This document shows positions 1 through 10,970 of a stretch of DNA of 64,000 bases, piece after piece (position 1 is the first letter of the stretch; each line of letters opens with the position of its first letter). Under the pieces are notes generated by a model. That model did no database searches. It saw nothing but the letters and a program-made list of their open reading frames with translations, and was not told the DNA's origin. The stretch is from Dipetalonema caudispina. Its lineage: Eukaryota > Nematoda > Chromadorea > Rhabditida > Onchocercidae. Both the position numbers and the translations under genes were made by a program. The stretch lies in NCBI GenBank assembly GCA_013365325.1, contig JABVXV010000086.1:1-64000 (forward strand). Direction: 5' to 3'.

Positions 1-119
<119 letters not shown>

Positions 120-246
120 TCGTTATTATTGAAAGATAATAGCATAGGAAATATGGGAATGATGATATTACAATAATCATTTCAATATTTGATCCTTTAT
201 TGAAGGAAGCCCAACAACTGCTTACACCTTTTCATTCCTCCAATCC

Positions 247-2183
247 ATGGACCGAGAAGCTGGCTGTTTCTCAACATTTAATGTTGATACTGGCAAACAA
301 CAACAACTGTTACTGAATTCATTATCCAGGACGCAATGTATTGTTGAACAATCACATAAAGCTATTCAGGATAATTCTAAGCTGGCAAGTATTATTTGAT
401 TCAATTTCTTTTTTTTTTTTTTGTTAAAAAAAATTCTATTATACATTTTAATTTTAATTTCATCATTTCATTTCATAGTAAGTATTACATATTTTTTGTT
501 TAGCTTACAAAAAAATAAAAAAAATCAGTGAATTTCTAGGAGAAAGTTAAAGAAAAAAATCACAATGAACAATCGAGAATATTACATCACTAATGTGGAA
601 AAGTATTATCAGTTTATTAAGCCTAAATTTTACACATCCATTATCAACTCATTTGAAAGTATTATCACAATGATGGAAATTTATGTTTATTTGATATATT
701 TGTGGAGAGGGAAATTTCCTTAATATAATTGAAGTATATGAAAAATGTTCATTATTCAGCTCGATAATTATTTTGCTGAAGGTGATTTGGATGGTATTTT
801 ATCAATGTATGATAGCGATATCGAATTGATTGAGCCACAAACACCAATATGTCGTGGGCTTGGTGGTATGTTCATTTTAAATTTCATTAAATTATCAGGA
901 AGAAATACTTAAGTCTCCAGTTAATTAGTAACGAATGATAACAGGCGACAAATTGTATATGAAACATTCGGCTAAAATGAATAGCGGTGATAGGTTAAAG
1001 GAGGAAAAAGTGAAAGATAAAATAAATTTGACACATTTTTTAATATCATCCGAACATTCACTTATTTTACAAATCAAATAACAACTATTTGCATATATGT
1101 CAAAATAGATCGGTGTGATCATTCTTTTGAAAAATTTTATAACTATTTTCCCCCGTATTTTAATTTTATTATATCATTTTTTACTGTTCTATTCTTTTTT
1201 GCTAGAAATGAAACAATCTTTAAATCCAAATAAATAATCAGATTATTTAAATCTATTCAAAATTTATTCGAAATTTTGAATTATATCAAATTTTTGTCGA
1301 AATAATACAACAAATTTCATTATTCATGTCAATCATACTGTTTAACCTCTAGAATTATTAATAATTTCGGTTTTAATTTTAAAAGAGAAAAAGTGTAAAA
1401 AAATTGTTTTAATTTGAAAAAAAAAACAAAATTAAAACTTTTATGAATAGAAATTAAATTACTGCAGCATTGCAAGTATATTACGAAACGATGAAAAAGC
1501 TACGACTATTACCGCAAGAACGTTGTATCACCGAATTGCATACGTTAAGTCCATTTATTGTCTTGGAACGTGGCAGTTATAAAATACAAAAGAGTAAGAA
1601 GAGTTTCACGGAAGGAAGGTAAAATTTTTCTACCTGAATTGTAATTAAAAAAAAAAGGTAGGTAAAGTGACTTTCAACATTTCGGAATCTATTGCAGTTG
1701 TGCAATTTTTATTGTCGAACAAAAATTTAAGTATCAACCGAAAATGGAACGATCGGAAAGAGGAAAGTTTAGAGGATGTTAACAATATTTCCAGTTCTAC
1801 TCTATCATTTAATTTACTGTCTCAGTTTTATTGTTTAACTTATATTAATAATATTTTTTAATCTACCGATAATAATTAATTGAATACCAAGAAATAACAA
1901 TTTAATAGAGATAAATTAAATTTTTATTGCAATTTTATTGTAGTTTACAAACGATTAATACATAATGATTTAAAAATTAGGATCAAAAATGAAATGTAAT
2001 TATATGTCATATTTGAATTGAAAGTGAAGTACAATTAATATTGCATATTTGTATTAGAAGTGATGTATAATTCGTCAGAAATGAACTATAATTAATATCA
2101 CATATTGTTTCAGATATTTTTTATTATGGATCAATAAGACTGATTGGAAAATTATGCAAGAATGTCGAGTTCTACCCATATAA
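247..2183 (+). CDS. SnoaL-like / NTF2-fold (DUF4440-type) small protein
   Basis: Four exons: 247-384, 760-865, 1468-1618 and 2114-2183, giving 154 aa. All junction phases agree. The start is the ATG at 247; an upstream exon cannot be excluded because no clear acceptor precedes it. Residues about 45-82 read LLDNYFAEGDLDGILSMYDS, then a polar stretch ending CRGLGALQVYYETMKKL. This is the usual helix, short strand and 'RG..A...YY' pattern of SnoaL/DUF4440 domains, in which a helix with an F/Y-A-x-G-D motif precedes the cone-shaped fold. The C-terminus contains GRYFLLWINKTDWKIMQECR, the last strands of such a fold. Length fits a single-domain protein. Ligand or enzymatic activity cannot be told. 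Intron 1 starts with GCAAGT, a GC-AG intron. Confident on coding, moderate on the fold. Confidence 0.75.
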
Positions 2184-3704
2184 ACAATCTTGATGTGCTA
2201 ATTAATTGATGAAGTTGATTTAATCATTCAATTTTTCATCGAAATGATTTATATGTTCGTAATAAGTCTCTCTTGTTTTTTACATATTACAATGACATTT
2301 TTTTTATTTTAACCTCTCTAATTTCAACTAAATTCATTTGATCTGATCGAAAGAAATGACTTGAAGATGAAATGAATGAGAAAAGAAACGCATATCTATT
2401 CTTTTTGAAATTGCATTTAATTTACAATAATTTAGTGAAATTTTTTTGAATTTTGATAATTAAAAGCTACCAAAATCTTGAGATCATCAACCTCTTTAGC
2501 ATTTTCAAATAAAAATTCATCATTTAAGCCTAGTAAAATCGTTCTTTTCTTGAGAAAAAAAATGTTAGCTAACGGAACAACAATAGTATGAACTAATTTT
2601 TTTTTTTTTATCAATTCCTGAGAATTTCTCACAGAAATATCATCTCTTATGGTACATTTAAATTTTGATTAAATTCAAATTAATTGCTTTGCTGATGTTT
2701 TATTCATTGTTATTTGTATAACGTGTAAATGCTATAAATTATTCCTTTTTATATCCATTGCATGGTATATAATATGGGAAGCAAATTTTTTCTTTTTTTT
2801 TTTAAATGAAAGTAAAAAATTTTTGAAAATTTTTTTAATGATTACAGTATAATTATGATAATGTTGCTAAATATTCGATATTCAATGATATCATTTTAAA
2901 AAAAATTTGTAATGCTATTTTTCTTTTTTTTTTTTTTTTTTTTAAATTCATACATTATAAAGATTGGATGAAATTTTGATTTCGATATTTAAACATCAGT
3001 AATTGTTTCAGCTAGTAAATAATTATAATAAGTATATATTATAAAATAAGACCAGAAATGTATATCTTATATTATCATAGGATGAAAATGTTACTTTCAA
3101 CAAATCAATTTGTTTATCTATTTAAATTAATTGATTCTTCTTTGATAATGAAAGTTTGAAGTTATCATTTGCATGATTTATTTTATTGAAATAAGTCAAA
3201 CATTTTGGTTGATTAATTATCAGCTTATCTGAAGAAGTATCAAGTTAACTAATTGCTAATTAGCTGAAGCAATTAAAGATTCTAATCTTAAATTCTGTTC
3301 CTGATCAAATCTTACAAATCTTTTACTAACATGATCGATATTTTCCTAGTATCATAAATACAAAATAGTCACATCAAATTATTAGCAATTTGAATAAGAA
3401 ATTAAAAAATTAAACAAAATCTTTCAATAATAATATTTTCCATTTTACACTTAAGCTTCATTTCATTGCAATATTTGTTATCATACCTTATCTTATCACT
3501 AATACATAATGATTGATGCAACTATTATCAGTTCATCTCAGTACATTATTACACATTGTAAAATTTCAACAACATGAAATGAAAAAGTTCATTCAGATTT
3601 AAATTATTTCATAATGTTTACGTGTATATGCGTGAATGAATAATATATGCTAGCGTATATATGTAACATAAATGATTGAATTGAAAGATAACAATAGATA
3701 ATAG

Positions 3705-4126
3705 AACGTCTATTATACGTATGAATACATGTACATGTTTATAATGGTTACGTTAAAAAAAAAACGTATCATATAACGTCTATTATACGTATGAATACAT
3801 GTACATATTTATAATGGTTACGTTAAAAAAACGTATCATATAACGTCTATTATACGTAAGAATACATGTACATGTTTATAATGGTTACGTTAAAAAAACG
3901 TATCATATAACGTCTATTATACGTAAGAATACATGTACATGTTTATAATGGTTACGTTAAAAAAAGAAAACGTATCATATAACGTCTATTATACGTATGA
4001 ATACATGTACATATTTATAATGGCTACGTTAAAAAAACGTATCATATAACGTCTATTATACGTATGAATACATGTACATATTTATAATGGTTACGTTAAA
4101 AAAAAAAAAAAAACGTATCATATAGA
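3705..4126. repeat. Six-copy tandem satellite, unit 67-72 bp
   Basis: Units begin with AACGTCTATTATACGT at 3705, 3775, 3842, 3909, 3981 and 4048. They differ almost only in the length of an A-tract between CGTT and CGTATCATAT and in a few point changes (for example TGTTT/TATTT and GGTTAC/GGCTAC). Each unit contains short palindromes such as TACGTA and ACATGT. The high identity suggests recent expansion. No reading frame is maintained. Confidence 0.97.
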
Positions 4127-4255
4127 TACGTATTCCGTATATAGATATATTATTTTTGTGGAAAAATATATGCTAGCATAAGTGTGTATTATAAATTTTT
4201 TAGTTGAAGATAACAATGAATAATAGAATATCTATATTATGTTATATTTACATAT

Positions 4256-4342
4256 TGTATGTATGTATGTCTGTGTGTATGTATATGTGTGTGTGTGTAT
4301 ATGTGTGTATGTGTGTATGTGTATGTGTGTATGTATATGAAT
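4256..4342. repeat. TATG/TG microsatellite
   Basis: Alternating GTATG and GTGTGT units directly after the 4165-4258 sequence that duplicates the left flank of the satellite. The 73-aa open frame across it is a by-product of the repeat. Confidence 0.9.
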
Positions 4343-4674
4343 GTATGTCTAGTAATGTTAACAAATGTCTCATAAATAATGTAAATCATCAATGCAAATA
4401 TATAATGCACATCATTGAATATTAATGTCTATGCATTAACTATGGGTAAATTTTACGATGGGTAATTTAAGTGAAAGAAATAAAGAAAAGAGTGTAAAAG
4501 AATAAATATAGATTGATTGATTGATTGATTGATAAAATGTGTCAGTAAAATTTCCCCTCATTCTTTCTCTCATACTATAATAGATGGTGAGGATATATAT
4601 ATATATATAGAAATGAATGAATAAATGACCTTCGCGCTACAACATTCAAAAGATTCTTACCACGAACTATACAA

Positions 4675-4830
4675 TTATTTGCTTCTTCCTGTTTGGGTTA
4701 CTGTCTTTGAGCGGGGAGTTGGTTGTGTTATGGCCGGTTGAATTTGACCTTTCCTCGATGATGATTGGATATTTCCGTACGGAAAGAAAAGAACTATCAT
4801 TCCGTCAGGAATTTCATTTATTATTTTCAT
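4675..4830 (-). CDS. Possible terminal coding exon, unassigned
   Basis: A 51-codon minus-strand frame from ATG at 4830 to TAA at 4675. It contains IPDGMIVLFFPYGNIQSSS and then a Q/T/P/R-rich tail ending TQTGRSK. Base composition is clearly richer in G+C than the neighbourhood, which suggests coding. The D-G-x-I-x-L-x-x-x-x-G-N-I pattern recalls beta-hairpin repeat domains such as the TCP10/CPAP C-terminal domain or FAM194-type proteins, but one copy is too little to assign. An acceptor GATAG at about 4812 could splice into the frame just after the PDGM segment. It may be the last exon of a minus-strand gene or an isolated relic. Confidence 0.3.
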   Translation of the reverse strand: MKIINEIPDGMIVLFFPYGNIQSSSRKGQIQPAITQPTPRSKTVTQTGRSK

Positions 4831-4937
4831 AAATTTTCAAAAATTTTTAGTAACATAAAACATTTCGCGACATAACGTTGCCTAACACTCTCTTAGATTC
4901 ACTTTAAGCTTTTACATTTACGTCAATTGATTATTCG

Positions 4938-5034
4938 TACGTGTGTATGTGTATGTGTGTGTGTGTGTGTATGTGTGTGTGTGTGTGTGTGGATGTGTAT
5001 GTGTGTGTGTGTGTGTGTGGATGTGTGTGTATGT
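4938..5034. repeat. GT microsatellite
   Basis: About 95 bases of GTGTGTATGTGTGT-type repeat. Open frames on both strands here encode only VCVCV or HTHTH and are artefacts. Confidence 0.95.
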
Positions 5035-5176
5035 AGTTATCATTTTGTATGTTACAAATTTTGGAAATGAATTAAATTTTGCTTTCTCAAAGATAGTCTT
5101 TTTTTTTCCTTTCACTATAATTTATAAACTCTTGGCTATTTAGTGAGTTGGATTTTTGCCATACATTTAGATTTTA

Positions 5177-5272
5177 TTAGTAATAGAAACATTGGAAAAT
5201 ATTTCCTGCTGTTAGTAGATAGACTTGACCATCATTAAACACTAAATTCAAGTCAAAAGGTGATCGTATCAT
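5177..5272 (-). CDS. Short open frame with DG-hairpin motif, possible exon
   Basis: A 31-codon minus-strand frame containing LVFNDGQVYLLTAGNIFQ. The pattern N-D-G-x-V-x-L...G-N-I resembles the minus-strand frame at 4675-4830 (P-D-G-x-I-x-L...G-N-I). The two may be exons of one gene, but the splice phases I can see (a possible donor GTTTCT after the FQ codons) do not join them cleanly. Reported as a candidate only. Confidence 0.22.
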   Translation of the reverse strand: MIRSPFDLNLVFNDGQVYLLTAGNIFQCFYY

Positions 5273-5768
5273 TGGCCGATATAGTTATTCAAAATAGTAC
5301 ATCCATCCTTCGCAGTGTAATTATTTCAAACCCAGTTTATGTGAATCGATACAGTGATTTGAAATTGATTGAAATAGTGGAAATTTTTACTTATGGTTGC
5401 ATTTCAGTGTTGCGTTGACACAGGAATTATTTCGAATTCATACTTTATGACATACTTAACTGGTCGATTTTTATTTCAAATTCGTAAAAATTAAGGAAAA
5501 GCTTTCAAGCACTTTTTCCGAAAATCACAATATTCGAGCATTTATATTTTCTGAATCAAATAATTGATTGTTTACTGAGAACGGAAAGGTATAGCTATAC
5601 TTTACTACTAGTATCCAAGAATGATCTTGTTAAGTTCATTTAGTTATTTCTAAGAGAAATGAAATGAGAGAATAGAATTCAAGCTAAATTTTGCTTATGT
5701 GAAAATGAAGGTAATTGTAAATGTGAACTGATGCTTTATTTATTCGTTATGCAACTTTTTTTTTTAGA

Positions 5769-5904
5769 TATCTCCATGTACTGTGGGATTTATACAAACA
5801 AATTTGCTCATTGTAATAGTCAAAGTGCACTTCATGATTATATTGCTAATTATTCATGTATAACAAAATCGTTGCTTTCATATCGATCATTTCCTTTTGT
5901 TTAG
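5769..5904 (+). CDS. Short open frame after a splice acceptor, unassigned
   Basis: A T-rich acceptor (TTTTTTTTTAG) ends just before 5769. The frame entered after two bases encodes ISMYCGIYTNKFAHCNSQSA and continues to a TAG at 5902-5904, with four cysteines in about 40 residues. No partner exon with matching phase was identified. Local base composition is less AT-rich than its surroundings. It could be the last exon of a small secreted-type protein or chance. Confidence 0.2.
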
Positions 5905-6119
5905 TTTATTTCAATTTTTTTTATTTAATCCTCTCCTTATCAGGTAGACAAACTTTTTGAAATAATCTCGTGAAAAAATTCTTTATTGCATAAAATATAT
6001 ATTTCAAAGTTCTATATTCTATGCAATCTGTTATCAGCTTGCCGCGTTATTTCATAGCTTATTTGATTACAGCAATTATAACATATAAAATTGTCGAGTG
6101 ATGGAATCAGTGTGAAGCG

Positions 6120-6260
6120 ATGAATAAAGAAATGGAAAAATTGTATATAAGAGAAGAACTGATACCGCATACAATTCACATCGTAACATCGTATAATTTC
6201 CTATTACAAGAAATTCCCTTCCGCTTCATAAATTATCGTCTGGATGGCGTCATATTTTGA
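6120..6260 (+). CDS. 46-codon small ORF, unassigned
   Basis: ATG at 6120 to TGA at 6258-6260. The peptide contains KLYIREELIPHTIHIVTSYN and ends FRFINYRLDGVIF. Codon usage is less repetitive than nearby intergenic frames, but the opposite strand also shows a plausible peptide (KYDAIQTIIYEAEGNF before two in-frame stops), so strand and reality are uncertain. Confidence 0.2.
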   Translation: MNKEMEKLYIREELIPHTIHIVTSYNFLLQEIPFRFINYRLDGVIF

Positions 6261-7000
6261 AGAAAAGGGAAATAAAAGTTTCAAAAAAAAATATGAATTT
6301 TTCGGACTTCATGTTAGAAATGTATTTGTGTTTTTTGTCATAGGGTGACATTGGAATACCATTAATAGTAGAAATAGTAATACTAATAACAGCTGTAGAA
6401 GAATTAACAATTCCTAGCAAATTATAGTATCAGTTATAGTTAATGCTAATCGCTTGTTAATTACATCTTGTAACTTTCTAATTCTATCATACAAAAACAG
6501 TCTTCATCAAATTTCTCTCAACATTTTTTTTGTTGTTTTTTGTTTTTTTCTTTTTTATTCTATTTCAACTTTTTTGTTTTATAGTTTTTCTATTTCTATT
6601 GTGATGTTGTACATGCTATATTAGAATGGTTGAAGCGAAAAGTCTTTTTATGAAAGAGAAATTTGTCTATTTAAAAAATATTTTTACCTTAAATGTTAGC
6701 TTGACTCATACGATATCAAAGTGTTAACGTTTACATTCGGTTACTATGCACTTAAAGAAATAGAATTATTTAATTAAACTTGTATCGTTTGTAGTATGTT
6801 TTCATATCCATAAAATCTGATATGAATAGATTTTTGTTGTAATATAACAACGATAGCGTGCTTTGTCCCCATGCGAATAAGGATAGTCATGTTTTTGTTT
6901 TTGTTTTTTCTTTTTGTTTTGTTTTCAGTTTACGAAAACGGTTTAGGATGATTTGTTTTAATGTTTTTGTTGAATGATGAATTTTTCCGAAATCTATCGT

Positions 7001-7012
7001 ATGTAATTTCAG
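7001..7012 (+). promoter_or_regulatory. Probable trans-splice (spliced leader) acceptor of the VAP gene
   Basis: ATGTAATTTCAG ends at 7012, 46 bases before the VAP start codon, with no upstream coding exon in phase. In nematodes such a site upstream of the first ATG usually receives the spliced leader. Inferred from position only. Confidence 0.5.
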
Positions 7013-7058
7013 GGGAATAGTTGATTAGGAATTTTATTTTCCGGAAATTGAGTCAGAA

Positions 7059-9784
7059 ATGTCGAGAACTTTGCAAGTGCTCACGATTGAGCCAACCCAT
7101 GAACTTGTCTTCAAAGGTTCTTTTCTCATTTACTGGTTTCATTGCTTTAAAAACCATTTTGTTATATTGTATAATTTGATATGGCATCAGTGTAAAGCAT
7201 TGCATGTAAAGTTGCTCCCTCTCTTGACTGAATTATAGTTTTTATTAAGACTTAGGTAACGTTAAAATGAAGCTCTATTTATGCTTAGCGGCAGGTCTAT
7301 CAATCAAACTAGTGTTTGTGTTTTTGTTGCATGCTTTGCAGGTCCGAAAAGAGATTATGTACTAGAAATATTGGCTTAGTTTGGATTTCATGCTATGTCG
7401 TATTTTGCTGAGTATTGTACGGTTTTTGGTACAGGAAGACTAAGATGGGAAAAGCAAAAATTTGAACAAAAATGTCTGTTGTTAATTTTGCTTTTCCAGG
7501 TCCCTTCAATGATGTGGTGACTTGTCAGATGAGGTTGACGAACCCCACAGAACGTCAGGTTTGCTTCAAGGTATGTAAGGCTTGTTTTTATTTACAGCTT
7601 AGATGCATACATGAAATTGTCCTTAAATTTTTGATAGAGTTTTTGAATATAATGATTTTCTTCTTGCTGAAATCCATTAGTAACAAGTGGTGTTGTACTG
7701 GTGCGCACTCATTAGTGTTGTAATTATTATACGCTGAAACACATCCTAAACTTTGTTTGAATGACCAAGGACTAATCATGAAGTATTGTTTGATAGGAGT
7801 AGAGCATTATATACTATGCCTTTTTGTTGAAGGAAGTGCATTCATCCATGATAAATCTCTGCCAAGATAAAACAGTGTATTACTCCAGAAGTGCTGAAAA
7901 ACAGTCCTTCGTTTCCAGAAGCATTGGAACAAGTCTTTTTTTTTTGATTGAAGATCGATTTGGAATTCAGTTTATTTGTTTAGGTGAAGACAACAGCTCC
8001 GAAACAGTACTGTGTCCGTCCGAACTCGGGTGTTCTCAGTCCGGGAGAAACATGTAATGTAGCAGTTATGCTTCAGCCGTTCGATGCGTCCAGTAACGTA
8101 GAAATGGAGCACACAAAGCATAAATTTATGGTACAGAGCGTTTATGCCCCACCAGGCGATCTCTCATTAGGTATACATTTGAATATTCTTTTTGATAGCT
8201 AAGAGTTTTTCATATTTTCCTTTCTATGGACCGATTGTAGCTTTCATTTTGAAGCATTCCACGGTTTATGATTTTAAAGACAACTTTTGAAATATATTTA
8301 AGTTTAGGAATATTTAAAAGCTTTTGATGAAATTAGATTTAGGTTAACGAAAGTTTTGTACTCGAAGTGTCCTCTGTGGAGGAGAAAGGTGGTCTTGCTT
8401 AGTGTAGTGGTTCGCGGGATAATTGAAAGTTGAAGGGTTTGAGTTCGGTTCTGTTCAGTGCGCGATGATTTAAATTTAGCGACTGGTGTCTGAGGTGGGC
8501 TGGTCAGCCTCGTCTGAATAAGACGGAACCCAAGGTATGGCTGTTCACCGCAGGATCGAAACTTTCGTCGCTGTATGAGCGCTTTCATTTCATAGATTCC
8601 TGCAAGCTTTAGGATCAGTTAGGTTTCTGGTTGGTCGGTTCTTTGGGATGTTTGTATTTTGATATAGTTCAGTGCATAATTCTGGTTTGTATGATTACAC
8701 AAACAGATAGTATTTGGAAAAATGCGCAGCCTTCTGAACTTATGGATTCAAAATTGCGAGTCGTCTTTGAGCATACTCCTGCTGCGGAATACGGAGGAGA
8801 CAAAACGCCTCCTCGAGTGTCTTCGGAATCAAAATCTGCAACTGGTGGTTTTGCTGCGGTACTGTTTGTTGCCTTAGATTTTGTGAGATTCAGATTTATG
8901 AAGAAGCGTAAAAGTAATTTTGCTTTCTACTATGCTGCTTAAGCACTTTTTTGTTTTCAAATATATTGCTTCTCTCAATTTACTGAAACAATAAGTTCAA
9001 ATATACTAGAATAATTTAGAATATGGATGCTGAAGTGCGCCGTATAATTGAAGAGAAGAATAGAGTGGAAGCTGTGAAGGCTAGCTTGGAAAGGGACAAT
9101 AATAACCTTAAGGTTAGCGAAATGAATTTTGAGGGATGTGTCACTGTCGATGTTTGCTCTTCTTTCCTTAGTTTTCTGTACTCATTTTCTTATGATTATA
9201 ATCACATTCAACTCATACTTATTTAAGTTCATTGATCGTATTGAAATATTTTGGTTTCGTATTTCTATCTTAATTGCAAGGCTTTGTTAGATGCTCCTTA
9301 ATTTCAGGCTCGGCTTGCTGCACTTGAGGTGATTCCTCAAGTCACGGGTAATCATACATCAGAAAGTGGAATCAAAATTCTTCAAGTAAGTTGTTATGTT
9401 ATTTAAAATGTTCGCAAGTGCCATTTTTGCATATTCTATGCGTCTTGTCCAGGAGTCCGGAGGAATGTAACAATTTTCAACTATTGCTACTGAATTTCCC
9501 TAACTGAGTCTGTTGTATAACAATATGTAACATAGCTAGGTAAACGCATATTTGAATTATTCAAATAATCCAATTGATTTCGTACTATGGTTATGTTTCA
9601 ACACAAAGGAATTCCGATAATTCAATCCCGATTAGTTAGCTTACACATTATGCCTTCTGCTTGCAGATAAATTTACATTAATTAAGAATTTACACTGTTT
9701 CTGCATTAAATTTATTACTTCCAGATGGTGCTGATCGCATTTGCTGCTCTTTTGTTTGGACTCATTTTTGGCAAACTGTTCTGA
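7059..9784 (+). CDS. vpr-1: VAMP-associated protein (VAP; nematode VPR-1), ER tail-anchored MSP-domain protein
   Basis: Seven exons: 7059-7116, 7500-7570, 7984-8170, 8707-8858, 9020-9112, 9308-9385 and 9725-9784; 232 aa, in agreement with the family. Residues ~5-125 are the MSP domain: [20 protein letters not shown], then [20 protein letters not shown], the signature face that binds FFAT motifs, then [13 protein letters not shown]. The proline at residue 56, whose equivalent is mutated in human VAPB motor neuron disease, is present. A linker rich in S/K precedes a coiled coil ([16 protein letters not shown], exons 5-6). The C-terminal exon encodes a hydrophobic anchor ([17 protein letters not shown]). 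VAPs tether the ER to other membranes, and in nematodes the cleaved MSP domain also acts as a secreted signal. Exon 1 uses an unusual donor, GTTCTT. A TTTCAG at 7007-7012 is the likely spliced-leader acceptor. Confidence 0.95.
8385..8585 (+). mobile_element. tRNA-derived SINE-like element in VAP intron 3
   Basis: Within the intron at 8171-8706 lies a segment of much higher G+C than its surroundings. TAGTGTAGTGG at 8400-8410 matches an RNA polymerase III A box as found in Val/Glu-type tRNAs. About 40 bases downstream, GAGTTCGGTTCT (8441-8452) resembles a B box. It is followed by about 130 bases of non-tRNA body. That layout, a tRNA-like head and unrelated tail, fits a SINE. The cloverleaf is not intact, so it is not called a tRNA gene. 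Confidence 0.4.
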
Positions 9785-10956
9785 GATGAGATGGGATTTG
9801 CTTGTTGCTGTTTTGCCAAAACGATAAAAGCTGACACAATTATTTATTCCAGTAGAGAAACCTAAAAAGTTAGCGTGATGTAAATCCATTTCAATTATGA
9901 ACGACTGTAATTTTCCTTTTGTTGTCCAGTTACAAGTTTATTTTTTTATCTTTCATCTTTTACTCGTCCCTAGTATATTTGAGGCAGTAAATTTCACTGA
10001 ACTCTACATCCGTTTTCTTTTTTGCTTTCCTAAATGTCGGATTTTAGTGTAGAATGTAAAAGAAGAAAATCAAGGAAGGAGTAGAGATAGGGGAAATTTG
10101 CTTCTGTGATTGTCCAATTCTCAATGAATTGGAGTTCTTTGCTGATGTTGCAAAGAGTCAATATATTCCCAGTGTATTTACTTTGTCTCTCTCTTTCCTC
10201 CTTAGCCTGGATCTAAGAGGAAATGCTTCTCGAATGTGAAATAATCTGAAATTTCCAGTTGTCGGCATCAGTATTTAAAGTAGCTGTAAATGTGAAGGCG
10301 ATCTTTCATCTGGGAGGTTATAGTGAAATTTTTTAAAGAAAATAAGTAGCAGAATTAATACAGTATGACTGTTTTATCGTACCATCTTTTAAGAATCGAA
10401 ATCAAATGCACACAATTTTGTTTAAGTGTGAACTTCGCTTGTTAATTACTCACTTTTGTTGGAGGGATGTCGAATAAAACTGTCAGTGATTATTTCGCAA
10501 AAGACTGTTCTAATCATTTGCCTTTCATCTCCAACTGTGTTTAAATCAAGTGAAATGCGGATGGAAGTTGTTTTTATCAATTTCGAAATTTTCTCCTAAA
10601 ACTTTCACTAATACTTCTTGATTTAATACAAATATAATATCTGAATATTGAAATATCTCATCTTTTTCTGCTAACAAGATTGGTGATTTTCAATAATAAT
10701 ATGCAAAGATGGTGAAATCATCCGTTCCTTGTCACATGTATTTATGTACTTAACAAATTTCGTTTATCTTTTTCAAATGATTGAAATCTTCAACATGGAA
10801 TATCTCACTTTTTTGTTTGTTCTGTTTATATTCCTTAGCCACTCACTAACCAAATCTTGTGTGCGTTTTTTTCGGTGAAATAAACGTAGTCAGTTTTATT
10901 TTTTAGTTTTTTGATTTATGATCTTGCATTACAATTAAAATTTTTCTTTCCACTCA
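9785..10956. other. VAP 3' flank and intergenic sequence
   Basis: No coding exon recognised. It contains T-rich stretches and an AATAAA-like signal (TGAAATAAACG near 10880). The 82-aa minus-strand frame overlapping 9641-9889 is the antisense of the last VAP exon. A run of CTTTCCACTCATCAAG near 10945-10960 is the putative acceptor of the next gene. Confidence 0.6.
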
Positions 10957-10970
10957 TCAAGGTACTTAAA

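Noticed and set aside
1667..1861. 64-aa plus-strand frame inside the SnoaL-like gene
   Set aside because: It lies in intron 3; joining 1618 to 2114 gives the fold's expected C-terminus instead.
3705..4126. CRISPR-like array
   Set aside because: Units are directly tandem with no unique spacers; this is a satellite in a eukaryotic genome.
4943..5143. Open frames of VCVCV / HTHTH type (also near 4204, 41412, 43968 and 49326)
   Set aside because: They only translate GT or CA repeats.
8400..8475. A functional tRNA gene
   Set aside because: A- and B-box-like motifs exist, but acceptor and anticodon stems do not pair.
8304..8588. 94-aa minus-strand frame in VAP intron 3
   Set aside because: It is the antisense of the G+C-rich SINE-like element and has no flanking splice support.
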